Counted from the stretch's first letter, positions 18,745 through 27,619 are shown. The stretch: DNA of 64,000 nt from an uncultured Prevotellaceae bacterium (GCA_900316645.1 ONDP01000030.1:1-64000); one strand, 5' to 3'. Notes: generated from the sequence alone by a model not told the origin. Program-made: numbers and translations.

Positions 18745-18753
18745 TGATGTGGA

Positions 18754-20172
18754 TTAAAACTGGCGGAGAGCCATATCTATTATGTACTGGACGGGATCCT
18801 TGCTCTCGTCATCCAACTTCAGTACAAGTTCGCCAGAAGTATCGCTGGTGTCATAGAACTCTATGGTCTTGAGATGTTCGCCAGCCATCTTGGCATTGCT
18901 TGCAGCACTGCTTGAGAACTGTTCTGACAGCGTGCTGATGAGATCAATGTCGCAGAACAGATAGAGGCGACGTCCGCTGACAACACTCTTGTCGAAACCA
19001 CCCTTCACCTCGGTGAAGGCAGCATTATTCTCACCAATGGCAACAAAAGAGGCACCATCCTTGAAGCCGAAGTCGATTCCCTTTTCGGGTTTCATACCGT
19101 TTTCCTTGGCAAAGTCGATGATACTGCCGTCCTTGGTCTTTATATAGGCAGCTGCATCAGGAAGATTGCCCTTAAACTCGCCTACACCAATGGCAAAGTC
19201 GCCCTCGATAGCCTCCAGAATCTTCTTGACGATGTCCTGCTGGTCTGCTGCGCCAAGCTCTGCCAAAACACCGTTTTTCTCCATGACCTCATATAGTTTC
19301 TTGCCGTTGATGTTGGTGTACAGCATGAAGGCACCCTTGGGGAGATACTTCAGATAGTCACCGGCAATCTTGCCGCACATATCGGCTGACTGCTTGATGT
19401 AGTTCTTCCAAGCGTCAGACTTGGCCAGGCACTCGAAACCAAATTTGGCCTCACCCTTATCGGTGCTGAGATCGATCAAGACGCTGAGGTCTTTCAGCTC
19501 AGCACCCTCAGGCAACATATTCTTGGTAATCTGGCCTTCAGCAAGGGTCATAGGGATAAGAGCCTTGATGAATCCCTGGGCTGCAGTGAGCTTGGCGAAG
19601 TCTTCGCTCTCAGCCATCGTGCCCTTGGTGTCGTCGTTCTTGAATTTGGCAATGATATCGTCAATTTTCTTACCCTGAGTAATATAGAATACCTCGTCGT
19701 TGAAGAAAACAGCAGCCTGACTGTCTTCCAGATATTGTACTCCGTCCTTCTCCTTAACTACACTTTCAGAGCCTCCTTCCTTGGAAAGGGTGTTCAGCAA
19801 CTGTGTGAAATCGTCTTTGTCCAGGATGGTTCCGAGGGCAGCAAAGTCGTTTTCATCAGTACCGAATAAATAAATAGGTTCGCGTAAGTCCAAACCGGCC
19901 TTGGCAGGGTCGTCCACAATCTTCTTGACGAGATCCTTCGACTCCTGGCTCTTGGCATTGCTCTCCACAGTTTCCAAAAACTTCTTCTTGGCTTCCTCGT
20001 TCTCGCCCAGCTTAGCCTTCTCGAACATCTGCTTTACGTCGATGCTGACAACTGCGGCATTGTCAGGGATGAACCTGGCATTCTTTGAAGATTTTGCACA
20101 CGATGAAAGTACAAAGACTGCAATGAGCAGCAAGTACATCAGATTGGTTTTCCTCTGTTTCATAACGTTCAT
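18754..20172 (-). CDS. DUF4836 family lipoprotein
   Basis: A lipoprotein signal (LSSC, Cys at about 25) precedes a 450-residue exported domain with IPDNAAVVSIDVKQM, the typical start of DUF4836 proteins in Bacteroidota. Function is unknown. The promoter box TATCTTTG lies near 20210-20219 on the minus strand. The second Met (20163) is an equally good start. Confidence 0.75.
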   Translation of the reverse strand: MNVMKQRKTNLMYLLLIAVFVLSSCAKSSKNARFIPDNAAVVSIDVKQMFEKAKLGENEEAKKKFLETVESNAKSQESKDLVKKIVDDPAKAGLDLREPIYLFGTDENDFAALGTILDKDDFTQLLNTLSKEGGSESVVKEKDGVQYLEDSQAAVFFNDEVFYITQGKKIDDIIAKFKNDDTKGTMAESEDFAKLTAAQGFIKALIPMTLAEGQITKNMLPEGAELKDLSVLIDLSTDKGEAKFGFECLAKSDAWKNYIKQSADMCGKIAGDYLKYLPKGAFMLYTNINGKKLYEVMEKNGVLAELGAADQQDIVKKILEAIEGDFAIGVGEFKGNLPDAAAYIKTKDGSIIDFAKENGMKPEKGIDFGFKDGASFVAIGENNAAFTEVKGGFDKSVVSGRRLYLFCDIDLISTLSEQFSSSAASNAKMAGEHLKTIEFYDTSDTSGELVLKLDDESKDPVQYIIDMALRQF

Positions 20173-20312
20173 GTTTAAAGGGTTAAAGATTGGTATAAAC
20201 TCAATTTGTTGGCAAAGATATAAAAATAAAGTGAAAAGTTCATAGTGAAACGTGAAAAATTTACATTCTGTTATTACTCTTTCACAAAAAATACTTATCT
20301 TTGCGACCGATT

Positions 20313-20987
20313 ATGGGCATATTATATATTGTACCCACGCCTGTGGGCAACATGGAGGATATGACTCTACGTGCCATCCGTATACTGAAAGAAGCCGACC
20401 TGGTGTTGGCTGAGGATACGCGCACATCGGGCATTCTGCTGAAGCATTTCCAGATTCAGCAGCATCTTCTTTCCCATCATAAATTCAACGAACACGGCAC
20501 GAGTGCTTCCGTTGTGGAGCGCCTGCAGGCAGGTCAGACCGTTGCTCTTATCAGCGACGCAGGAACGCCTGGCATCAGCGACCCAGGCTTCTTCTTGGTT
20601 CGCGAGGCTGTGCGTGCAGGTATTGAAGTGCAGACACTGCCTGGAGCCACCGCTTTCGTACCAGCTCTGGTAAGTAGCGGATTGCCCTGCGACCGTTTCT
20701 GTTTCGAGGGATTCTTACCTCAGAAAAAGGGACGTCAGACCAAGATTCAGAGTCTGGCTGACGAAGAGCGGACGATGGTGTTCTATGAATCGCCCTATCG
20801 TGTGCTAAAGACATTACAGCAGTTTGCCGAGGTGATGGGTCCTGACCGCCAGGTGAGTGTCTGTCGCGAAATCAGTAAGGTGCACGAGGAGAGCGTGCGA
20901 GGCACGCTTGAAGAGGTGATAGCCCATTTCACTGAGCATGAGCCACGAGGCGAATTCGTGATAGTGCTGGCAGGAAGGGAAAGTTGA
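20313..20987 (+). CDS. rsmI: 16S rRNA (cytidine-1402-2'-O)-methyltransferase
   Basis: A 224-residue SAM-dependent methyltransferase that modifies C1402 of 16S rRNA. Family motifs LYIVPTPVGN, AEDTRTSGILLKH, LISDAGTPGISDPG and LPGATAFVPALVSSGL are intact. The ATG at 20313 is chosen over the TTG at 20301, which is part of the -7 box TATCTTTG (20296-20303). Transcription would start about at the ATG, so a leaderless mRNA is likely. Confidence 0.95.
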   Translation: MGILYIVPTPVGNMEDMTLRAIRILKEADLVLAEDTRTSGILLKHFQIQQHLLSHHKFNEHGTSASVVERLQAGQTVALISDAGTPGISDPGFFLVREAVRAGIEVQTLPGATAFVPALVSSGLPCDRFCFEGFLPQKKGRQTKIQSLADEERTMVFYESPYRVLKTLQQFAEVMGPDRQVSVCREISKVHEESVRGTLEEVIAHFTEHEPRGEFVIVLAGRES

Positions 20988-21030
20988 GAGTTTAAAGTTT
21001 AGAGTTGAGAGTTTGAAGTTTAAATTGAAA
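20985..21030. repeat. Tandem TTTAGAGTTGAGAGTT-type run
   Basis: Degenerate 7-9 base units (AGAGTTT, AAAGTTT, AGAGTTG) fill the gap between rsmI and the next gene. Same class as at 9818. Confidence 0.55.
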
Positions 21031-21034
21031 TAAA

Positions 21035-21886
21035 ATGAAAAAGATTTTGATTTTGGCACTTGGTGCCGTAGCAGTGGTGGCCTGCAAGCAGCAGGGACCA
21101 AAGACCGAGGATTTGATGATGGCTCAGCAGGCTGACTCGCTGAACCTTATTATCCAACAGAAGGACAACGAGATTAACGACATGATGGCAACCTTCAACG
21201 AGATTGAAGAGGGTTTCCGTGCTATCAATGCTGCTCAGGACCGTGTGACGCTGGCTAAGGACGGCGAGGGAGCTAATCGCACCCAGCGCATCCGCGACAA
21301 CATCGCTCAGATTCAGGAGACGATGCAGCACAACCGTGAACTCATCAACAAGTTGAAGAACCAGTTGCGCCAGAGCTCTGTCAAGGGCGACGAGTTGCGT
21401 AAGACCATCGAGAACCTCGTGGCTCAGATGGAGGAAAAGGACAAGGAGATCAATCAGTTGAAGCTTGACCTGAAGTCACGCGATGTCCGTCTGGCAGAAC
21501 TGGGTACTGAGGTGGCAGACCTGACAGTGCAGAATTCTCAGCAGAAGTCTGAGATTACTCAGAAGACTGAAACTATCTCTGCTCAGGACAAGGCACTTAA
21601 CACCGCTTGGTTTGTGTTTGGTACTAAGAAGGAACTGAAGGAACAGCACATCATCGAGGATGGCAAGGTGCTCCAGTCAAACTTCAACCGCGAGTACTTC
21701 ACCAAGATTGACATCCGCGTCGATAAGGAGATTAAGCTCTATTCGCGTTCTGCCAAACTGCTCACGGCTCATCCTGCATCCAGCTACGTTCTGGAGCGTG
21801 ATGCCAACAAGCAGTATGTGCTTCGTATTACCAATCCTCAGATTTTCTGGTCAACCAGCAAGTATCTGGTTATCCTTGTAAGCTAA
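21035..21886 (+). CDS. Cbp1-like coiled-coil lipoprotein (putative collagen-binding adhesin family)
   Basis: After a lipoprotein signal (VAVVACK, Cys 17) a long heptad-rich coiled coil runs to about residue 185. The C-terminal domain DKALNTAWFVFGTKKELKEQ...YLVILVS is strongly conserved in the family that includes Bacteroides fragilis Cbp1. Attachment to the outer membrane is expected. Collagen binding is a family label only and is not shown by this sequence. Confidence 0.65.
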   Translation: MKKILILALGAVAVVACKQQGPKTEDLMMAQQADSLNLIIQQKDNEINDMMATFNEIEEGFRAINAAQDRVTLAKDGEGANRTQRIRDNIAQIQETMQHNRELINKLKNQLRQSSVKGDELRKTIENLVAQMEEKDKEINQLKLDLKSRDVRLAELGTEVADLTVQNSQQKSEITQKTETISAQDKALNTAWFVFGTKKELKEQHIIEDGKVLQSNFNREYFTKIDIRVDKEIKLYSRSAKLLTAHPASSYVLERDANKQYVLRITNPQIFWSTSKYLVILVS

Positions 21887-21898
21887 ACATTCATCGCT

Positions 21899-23263
21899 AT
21901 GAGAAAATTACTGGCAGTGATAGGCTTTTTGGTATTGCTCATCGGATGTGGTGGCGACGATGCAGGAAGCGGTGGAAACAGTGGTGGAGTAACCATTATC
22001 GGTGGAGAGTCATTGACCTTTGGCTCCAGTGTTACTTCGCACGAAATCCAGTTGAGCGGCAGTGTGAGTTGGAGTGCCAAGAGCGACGATAACTGTAAGA
22101 ACTGGTGCTACCCCTTCAAGGCGAGTGGCAACAGCGACAAAATCGTCCTGTGGGTAAGCCCCAATATCACCGACAAGGCCCGTTCTGGTAAAGTCACAGT
22201 TCAGTTAGGTGGCAAGAAACAGGAAATTTCCGTGTCGCAACCCGCCTTTACGGGCAATCTCGATACTTATGACTATCATCTGCCAGTAGTTTTCCATGTG
22301 ATGTACCATAACAAGTCGGACAAGAAACAGAATCCCGACAAGAGCCAGTTTACCAAAATCCTTGATGCCGTCAACAAACTCTATGCTGCCAATAACATGC
22401 ATATCGTCTTCGAGATGGCTAAATATAACGACGAGGGTGAGGAACTGGAGGAACCCGGTATCATCCGTAAACAAGTTGACTTCAGCGAGTATGATGCCAA
22501 CGAATTCCTGCAAGACAAGGACTATGCTGATGATGTGTTGAATCTGAAGAAGTACATCAACATTTTCGTATTCCGCTTTGCTCAGCCCAGTAGCGATGTA
22601 ACCTCCCTCGGATACACCACACTACCCATTGTTCCTACAGCATATCCCTTGGAACATCTTGTTGTTTCAGATGCTGCCAATGAATATGCTTATTTCATCA
22701 CGCCTTTTGGCGTCTGCATCAATAACGAGTTTATCGATGTGTGGCAGGACGAAGGAACTATTAAGCCTACATATATTGTTTCAACTGTAGCTCACGAGTT
22801 AGGCCATTACGTCGGTCTACTGCATACTTTCTCTGAAATCGAGTGCGAAGAAGATGACGGCTGCGAAGATACTCCTATCAGTGACTATAATAACTACATC
22901 GAGTATATCACGGATTATATCGCAAAACAGCAGGCGGCAGGAAAGAAAATAACCATTGAAGAAGTGGCTAAACGTACCGATTGTAAGACAGGTGAGGAAT
23001 TCATTGCCGATAATATTCTGGATTATGCTTATACCATTGGCGACGTATTCACTGCCGATCAGAAAAAGCGAACCCGCCATGTGTTGAAATATGGCGCTTT
23101 AACACCAGGTCCGAAACTCATCGACTACAACACTACGGGTATTGTCACCAAATCGACTAACAAATCCAGCCAGCGAGCTGCAGCGTCGCGTCCAGGCATG
23201 GTGCAGACAGACCCCTGTCCGAAAGTTCCAGTCAATCGGCTGCCTCAGATTGGTTTGAAATAA
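21899..23263 (+). CDS. M43-like zinc metalloprotease lipoprotein
   Basis: A lipoprotein signal (LLIGC, Cys 17) and Gly-rich linker precede a BACON-like beta domain (residues about 35-115) and a pappalysin-like catalytic domain. The zinc motif HELGHYVGLLH is complete (about residue 299). The expected Met-turn reads NILDYAY, with Leu where Met is usual. CEEDDGCEDTP fits the Cys/Asp-rich insertion of the family. It is probably surface-exposed and proteolytic; the target is unknown. It follows the Cbp1-like gene by 12 bases. Confidence 0.8.
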   Translation: MRKLLAVIGFLVLLIGCGGDDAGSGGNSGGVTIIGGESLTFGSSVTSHEIQLSGSVSWSAKSDDNCKNWCYPFKASGNSDKIVLWVSPNITDKARSGKVTVQLGGKKQEISVSQPAFTGNLDTYDYHLPVVFHVMYHNKSDKKQNPDKSQFTKILDAVNKLYAANNMHIVFEMAKYNDEGEELEEPGIIRKQVDFSEYDANEFLQDKDYADDVLNLKKYINIFVFRFAQPSSDVTSLGYTTLPIVPTAYPLEHLVVSDAANEYAYFITPFGVCINNEFIDVWQDEGTIKPTYIVSTVAHELGHYVGLLHTFSEIECEEDDGCEDTPISDYNNYIEYITDYIAKQQAAGKKITIEEVAKRTDCKTGEEFIADNILDYAYTIGDVFTADQKKRTRHVLKYGALTPGPKLIDYNTTGIVTKSTNKSSQRAAASRPGMVQTDPCPKVPVNRLPQIGLK

Positions 23264-23266
23264 TAT

Positions 23267-23299
23267 AATCGGGATGTCCTTGGTTGGGACATCCCGATT
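23267..23299. terminator. AATCGGGA-type hairpin, bidirectional
   Basis: AATCGGGATGTCC pairs with GGACATCCCGATT. It ends the M43 gene on the plus strand and the orphan-tail cassette on the minus strand. Members of the same hairpin family lie at 24182, 24957, 26251 and 42664. Confidence 0.75.
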
Positions 23300-23329
23300 T
23301 CCTTATAATATAAAACAAGGTGTAATTCT

Positions 23330-23398
23330 TTAACGAACCAGAACCTTCTTTACCTCATTGCCCTGCTTGCGAATCACCAATCCTTTCGTGCCAGCATT
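23330..23398 (-). other. Orphan C-terminal sorting-like tail, copy 1
   Basis: Downstream of the HEPN stop codon, and in a different frame from it, the minus strand reads NAGTKGLVIRKQG then NEVKKVLVR and a stop. This is the end of a secreted protein with no body; it has no start codon. It matches the tail still joined to the C10 pseudogene at 25 kb. Confidence 0.7.
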
Positions 23399-23796
23399 CA
23401 ATTATTAATGTAATCCAAAACTTTAGAAATAAGTTCTTTTGTAGGGTCAATCATAGGTTCAATTTCCTGTTGGGTCGCATCATAAGAACAATTGTAATCA
23501 CTATTATTTCGCATTGTTTGTAAATCAGAATACAGCCTTCCGTCTTCTGAAGCAAAAATACCGGTACGAATGTAATAGTTTCCAAATAACGCTATAACTC
23601 CTTTGTGAGTATTAACGGGATGTCCATCATTTATCAACAAGGCATTTACAGCATGAAACACGGCATAGTATAGTCGGTTTGCGATATTGTCCCAGTAACC
23701 AAGTTTTTGTAACGCGGGAATCTGAGCCATAGTATTTGTTGCTTTCTCAAGTTCGAGGTTTACAATAATCCTGCGTTCTTCGTCATTCAAACTCAT
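23398..23796 (-). CDS. HEPN-domain protein of an MNT/HEPN pair
   Basis: An all-helical 132-residue HEPN protein of the UPF0332-like type (RLYYAVFHAVNALL, then MRNNSDYN). The Arg of the HEPN motif is present, but the usual RxxxxxH histidine is not obvious: the site reads RNNSDY. It overlaps the nucleotidyltransferase gene by 4 bases. Such pairs act as toxin-antitoxin or defence modules in which the nucleotidyltransferase modifies the HEPN partner. Which activity applies here cannot be told from sequence. Confidence 0.78.
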   Translation of the reverse strand: MSLNDEERRIIVNLELEKATNTMAQIPALQKLGYWDNIANRLYYAVFHAVNALLINDGHPVNTHKGVIALFGNYYIRTGIFASEDGRLYSDLQTMRNNSDYNCSYDATQQEIEPMIDPTKELISKVLDYINN

Positions 23797-24107
23797 AATA
23801 AAACAATTTTATCTCGCTCTACATTCTTATAATAAGGCAAAAAAGACCAAGAGCTCCACTGCTTCTTTGTATAAAGAGAAGGGTTTAAGTCTTCACCGAT
23901 TTCCCACCCTAACTCGCGAAATGGATATGCAACTCCATAATCAGCAGCTTCAAGCGATTGTTTATCAAGCAATATTAATAAGTCCCAATCCGAATTAGCA
24001 TGAGCATCTCCACGAGCCCTTGAACCATAAAGAAACAACGAACTCCGAGGAGGTAATGTCTTCATTGCAACGTTTTTAATCTTACTTATAACTTCCTGCT
24101 GTTCCAT
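23793..24107 (-). CDS. Minimal nucleotidyltransferase (MNT), partner of HEPN
   Basis: A 104-residue pol-beta-type nucleotidyltransferase with LYGSRARGDAHANSDWDLLIL, which carries the GS...D.D catalytic core. It is the first gene of the two-gene cassette, behind a strong promoter at 24131-24162. MNT proteins commonly neutralise HEPN RNases by AMP transfer; that role is inferred here. Confidence 0.82.
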   Translation of the reverse strand: MEQQEVISKIKNVAMKTLPPRSSLFLYGSRARGDAHANSDWDLLILLDKQSLEAADYGVAYPFRELGWEIGEDLNPSLYTKKQWSSWSFLPYYKNVERDKIVLL

Positions 24108-24130
24108 ACCGCTTCCAATTATTTGCTTTG

Positions 24131-24162
24131 CAAAGTTAAGTCTTTTTTCTCAATTTTCCAAA
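24131..24162 (-). promoter_or_regulatory. Cassette promoter (TTTG, 20 bp, TAACTTTG)
   Basis: Both boxes match the Bacteroidota consensus with ideal spacing. The spacer and flank (TTTGTTTGGAAAATT) are nearly the same as in front of the retropepsin cassette and the PIN cassette. Confidence 0.75.
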
Positions 24163-24181
24163 CAAATGAAATAAAAACTAA

Positions 24182-24213
24182 ATCGGGAGACCTTCTCACG
24201 AGGGGCTCCCGAT
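24182..24213. terminator. ATCGGGAG-type hairpin between cassettes
   Basis: ATCGGGAG pairs with CTCCCGAT. The full 32 bases are the reverse complement of 42664-42695 with one mismatch, although the two lie 18 kb apart. Confidence 0.7.
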
Positions 24214-24238
24214 ATAACATATAATAAGGTATAGCGCT

Positions 24239-24348
24239 TTAGCGCACCACAACCTTCTTTACCTCATTACCCTGCTTGCGAATCACCAAGCCCTTCGTGC
24301 CTGCATTCACCTCGCGACCCTGCAGGTCGAAGTAGCGAGTATAGTAAA
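24239..24348 (-). other. Orphan C-terminal sorting-like tail, copy 2
   Basis: Directly after the retropepsin stop, the minus strand encodes YYTRYFDLQGREVNAGT, then KGLVIRKQGNEVKKVVVR and a stop. The tail is complete and undamaged but detached from any secreted protein. Confidence 0.75.
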
Positions 24349-24771
24349 TTATATCAGCCAATCTTCGCCGAGCATCTGAAAGCTGAATTTTATCCAAGAC
24401 AATCCGTCGCTTTCATCACGTAAGTGCGTTAAAGAAAAATCACCCAGCGACAGAATATCCATACCTAATAGTGCTTGCTCATTGTCGCTGTCCATTACAT
24501 AAAGTGGAACATCGAGCATCTCTTCGTCTTCAGAGAGATGAATACGACACATACATACTTGACTAAGTGCTGGCTCGCCATTAGCCAATTCTACCCAGTC
24601 CTCTGTAAACGGCTCTAAGCCAAGTTTAGCCATTGTCTTTGAGGAGATTACTGTTGCAAAAGATCCTGTATCAACTTTTGCATCAAGCATACACTTCATC
24701 CCAGTTGATGGATTCTCCAGCACTAATGGGACGTGAATTTGTACGCATGGGGCGGGTAATCGTACGTTCAT
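24349..24771 (-). CDS. Retropepsin-like aspartic protease
   Basis: A 140-residue clan AA protein with KVDTGSFATVIS (catalytic DTG, about residue 33) and ALLGMDILSLGDF (the psi-loop). One such chain forms half an active site, so a dimer is expected. There is no signal peptide. Bacterial members are mostly uncharacterised. The gene overlaps the upstream small ORF by 89 bases; starting at Met 24 (24702) would reduce the overlap to 20 bases. Confidence 0.75.
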   Translation of the reverse strand: MNVRLPAPCVQIHVPLVLENPSTGMKCMLDAKVDTGSFATVISSKTMAKLGLEPFTEDWVELANGEPALSQVCMCRIHLSEDEEMLDVPLYVMDSDNEQALLGMDILSLGDFSLTHLRDESDGLSWIKFSFQMLGEDWLI

Positions 24772-24880
24772 GATTTACTGTATTCTTTCCACGACTAACA
24801 ATGACGGGACTGGGAATCAAAGGATTCCTACCACCAACGCGATTGAGTGAAGGTACTTGCTTAAACTTCCTTGTCTCCAT
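24683..24880 (-). CDS. Small basic hypothetical protein upstream of the retropepsin
   Basis: A 65-residue ORF (METRKFKQVPSLNRVGGRN...) begins 30 bases downstream of a strong promoter and overlaps the protease gene. It is Arg/Pro/Ser-rich and without a recognised domain. Position and promoter favour a real first gene of a two-gene cassette. Function unknown. Confidence 0.5.
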   Translation of the reverse strand: METRKFKQVPSLNRVGGRNPLIPSPVIVSRGKNTVNHERTITRPMRTNSRPISAGESINWDEVYA

Positions 24881-24909
24881 AATCGTTTAATCTTTTATTG
24901 TTCCGCTTG

Positions 24910-24941
24910 CAAAGTTATGCAATATTTCCCAATCTTCCAAA
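24910..24941 (-). promoter_or_regulatory. Cassette promoter (TTTG, 20 bp, TAACTTTG)
   Basis: Consensus boxes with a 20-bp spacer. The TTGTTTGGAAGATT context is shared with the promoters at 24131 and 42726. Confidence 0.75.
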
Positions 24942-24956
24942 CAATTGCACAAAAAT

Positions 24957-24991
24957 AATCGGGATGCCCTATCGCTTAAGGCATCCCGATT
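24957..24991. terminator. AATCGGGA-type hairpin
   Basis: AATCGGGATGCC pairs with GGCATCCCGATT around an 11-base loop, 30 bases behind the stop of the C10 pseudogene. The stretch between stop and hairpin is also conserved at 23.3 and 24.2 kb. Confidence 0.75.
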
Positions 24992-25021
24992 CCCTTATAA
25001 TATATAATAAGGTGTAAATCC

Positions 25022-26215
25022 TTAACGGTTCATCACCTTCTTCACCTCGTCACCCTGACGGCGAATGAGCAATCCCTTGGTAGAGCCATTCAACTCACGA
25101 CCCTGCAGGTCGAAGTAGCGATCTGTATTTGAAATACTCTCCTTGTGAACAATCTCCACAGGCGAAGGCTCTGGTATCGCATCGGAAGATGTCGCAATAG
25201 TACCATCATTATTTTTGGTCAGTTCAACAAAAAAATCGCCACCAATGCAATGAACCTTCTGATAATCAGAATCACGTTTATCTTTCGTTCTAAAGTAAAC
25301 TTTATAATTACCTGCTGCAAGGTCTTCCAGATTGATAGGAATTTTTATCGACTCTTCATCGGAACTGGAAAACCCATATTGGGGCAAAACTATCCCACTA
25401 TCGGCAGAATCATAAAAGATTAGGAAATCATCACTCCCCCCTGACTGATTCTCAAAAAAAAGTTCTATAACCCCATCAAACGAAAGAATATGCAAATTCC
25501 ATAAAGAAAGCAGACCTAATTCAACTTGGTTTATATCTTTCGTCCTTAATGAATAAGGTTCGTCACATACCCATTGTGACGTAAATCCGTAAGGAGATTC
25601 TGAAGAGGGTGTCCTATGACCTACTATCATTTCTTGGTGTGAACCAAAAGTATAGCCCATTTTCTTTAATCCATCAACTGGAGTTAAATCTGTGAAATCG
25701 TAATAGCCATTACCTGTGCCGTCCCACCCCCAGTTAACATATACTTTGCCATCTGCGTCTACTCCACTAAAGACAAAAGCATGACCTCCATATGACTCGT
25801 CGCTTCCGCCATAAAGTATTGGGTGCGATTGTGACAATTCCCTATATACTATTTCCATCCATTCTGAATCGGAATAATACATCCTATTTAAATAATGCAG
25901 TGAAAGAGAATCGTACTGGAAATTATCAGCTATTGCTGTTGCAGCGTCAATGACATATGCACTACTACCTTTCATTTCGTAAGTCATTGATGCAGCAGCA
26001 CCTGCATCCGCCATCAAGTATTGGACAGCTATTTTATTGAGAGTCGTAGATTTTGAATCATATTTGTCATCCATTCTATCCCAGTGGTATTCATTATTTA
26101 TCGAGACCGTTTTCTGCTTATCACCTACGGTATAAGTACCAGTCCCTTTACCTTGACAGCAAGAAATAGAACCAATGATTGATCCAGCAAAGAATCTTAT
26201 TACTAAAGTTTCAAA
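25022..26215 (-). pseudogene. C10 (streptopain-like) protease, N-terminally deleted
   Basis: The open frame begins after a TAG at 26216-26218 and reads FETLVIRF...GTGTYTVGDKQ, aligning with GSGSYTVGDKE of the intact C10 gene at 41 kb. Signal peptide, pro-domain and the catalytic Cys segment are gone. The His region GGHAFVFSGVDADG, the NWGWDGTG motif and the C-terminal tail (YFDLQGREL...GDEVKKVMNR) remain. Just upstream lies a hairpin plus only the -33 half of the cassette promoter. It therefore looks like the product of a deletion or recombination. The first ATG in frame is at 26074. Protease activity is not expected. Confidence 0.8.
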
Positions 26216-26250
26216 CTACATAAAAAAGAAATAAGGATGAATCTCCAAAC

Positions 26251-26284
26251 AAATCGGGCAGGAATTTATGTTCCTGCCCGATTT
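26251..26284. terminator. AAATCGGGCAGGAA hairpin
   Basis: A 14-bp perfect stem with a 6-base loop lies 30 bases behind the stop of the DUF4302 gene. It is followed on the minus strand by TTTGTTTGGAGATT, the -33 part of the cassette promoter. Confidence 0.8.
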
Positions 26285-26314
26285 GTCTAAGAATATGGAA
26301 TAAACAACCTACTA

Positions 26315-27607
26315 TTATTTCATTCCTTGTGTAGCAGGGTATGCCTGCTTAGTTAAAACGTAGTAATATGTAGGATCGTCAACATCTGTCAACATAATCA
26401 TCGTTGGGTTGCGAGTATCGTTTGCCTTCATGTTATAAGTACCAGGAAGAGGTAAGATGAAATAGCGGAAATAGTAAGTGCCATCATCTGACAGGCTACT
26501 CCAGTAGTAACTTGCATTACCTTGTTGTTCTCTTGATCCAGCCCAACCGGTAAGTGTCAATTTTACCTGTGTATCGGACAAAGCCTCAGGAGCCATGTCG
26601 AATCCGCTCCAGTATTTTCCACTACTTATAAAGAGAGAACCACTTGAGTAATAGGCATAACCAATGGTTTCACCTTCTTTTGCTAGATGTCCAGGAGCAG
26701 CAAAGTCCCAATAACCTTTCATGGCATCACACATATTGGCATAACTGATATACCAGTTACCAGTTAGGAACGCCTCGCTCAGTGGCATAACATAGCCTTT
26801 CATGATGGCATCGGCATCATTGGTGGTGAACAGATAATCCTCACCGCCCTTATAGGTGAAATCGGTAATAGTCTTACCAAGTATAGTGACAGGCTCGTAC
26901 AGATGATATCCGTCAGTTCTTAGGATATAAGGAGCCTCAACATCTATCAATTCGCCCATCTCATTGGTGTATGAGAAAGTTAAAGTGTGATAAGAACTTT
27001 TGACTTCAATGCTTTGGTCACCGACAACAAAGAAATATGAAGCAAAAGCCATATCAGACTCTGCCTGATTGACTTTAGCAAGGTAAGAATCCCAATCGGT
27101 GTCTGCTTTAACTGGAGTCATGACAATCTTGCTACCATGCTTCTTACCTGTCATCACAATGCTGTCAGCCGTGGCAGATATAATGCGGAACTCCAAGTCA
27201 CCTTCCATGCCCTTACCCTTGTCACCGATTTCTAATATGTTGTCGGGATCAGAGAAGAAATGAAAGACCTCGTTAAACTCGTCAAACGAAAGAATTACAC
27301 CACCGCTTTGCTCCAATTTGTAGTGGGAGGTAGCAGTCTTTCCCGCTCCATATACCTCATTGGCAACCTCTACCATGTCGTTATCGCTAAATTTGACAAA
27401 CATGTTGTAGCCACCGTAGTCGGTATTGCCATAATATTCCATCAGCCAACCATTAGCAGGAGTTGTCAAGATAGTCTTATAGTTCTTCAGGGCTTCCTGT
27501 ATACGTAGAGCGGAAGACTTGTCGAATACATCGTCAACTTCGTTGCTACAAGATGTATATACTACTGTAAGAGCCAGTATCATCAAAATATTTAATATCT
27601 TTTTCAT
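26315..27607 (-). CDS. DUF4302 family lipoprotein
   Basis: A lipobox (VYTSCS, Cys 20) and the SSALRIQEALKNYKTILTTPANGWLMEYY start are typical of DUF4302, usually found in SusCD operons after the zinc metallohydrolase lipoprotein, as here. Length 430. It is probably outer-membrane anchored and surface exposed. Its ligand is unknown. It is the last gene of the left SusCD operon. Confidence 0.8.
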   Translation of the reverse strand: MKKILNILMILALTVVYTSCSNEVDDVFDKSSALRIQEALKNYKTILTTPANGWLMEYYGNTDYGGYNMFVKFSDNDMVEVANEVYGAGKTATSHYKLEQSGGVILSFDEFNEVFHFFSDPDNILEIGDKGKGMEGDLEFRIISATADSIVMTGKKHGSKIVMTPVKADTDWDSYLAKVNQAESDMAFASYFFVVGDQSIEVKSSYHTLTFSYTNEMGELIDVEAPYILRTDGYHLYEPVTILGKTITDFTYKGGEDYLFTTNDADAIMKGYVMPLSEAFLTGNWYISYANMCDAMKGYWDFAAPGHLAKEGETIGYAYYSSGSLFISSGKYWSGFDMAPEALSDTQVKLTLTGWAGSREQQGNASYYWSSLSDDGTYYFRYFILPLPGTYNMKANDTRNPTMIMLTDVDDPTYYYVLTKQAYPATQGMK

Positions 27608-27619
27608 ACGCTTGTAGTG

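Noticed and set aside
23330-23398. Orphan tail as a separate small gene
   Set aside because: It has no start codon or ribosome site in frame and is too short to fold; it is better seen as a detached 3' end.
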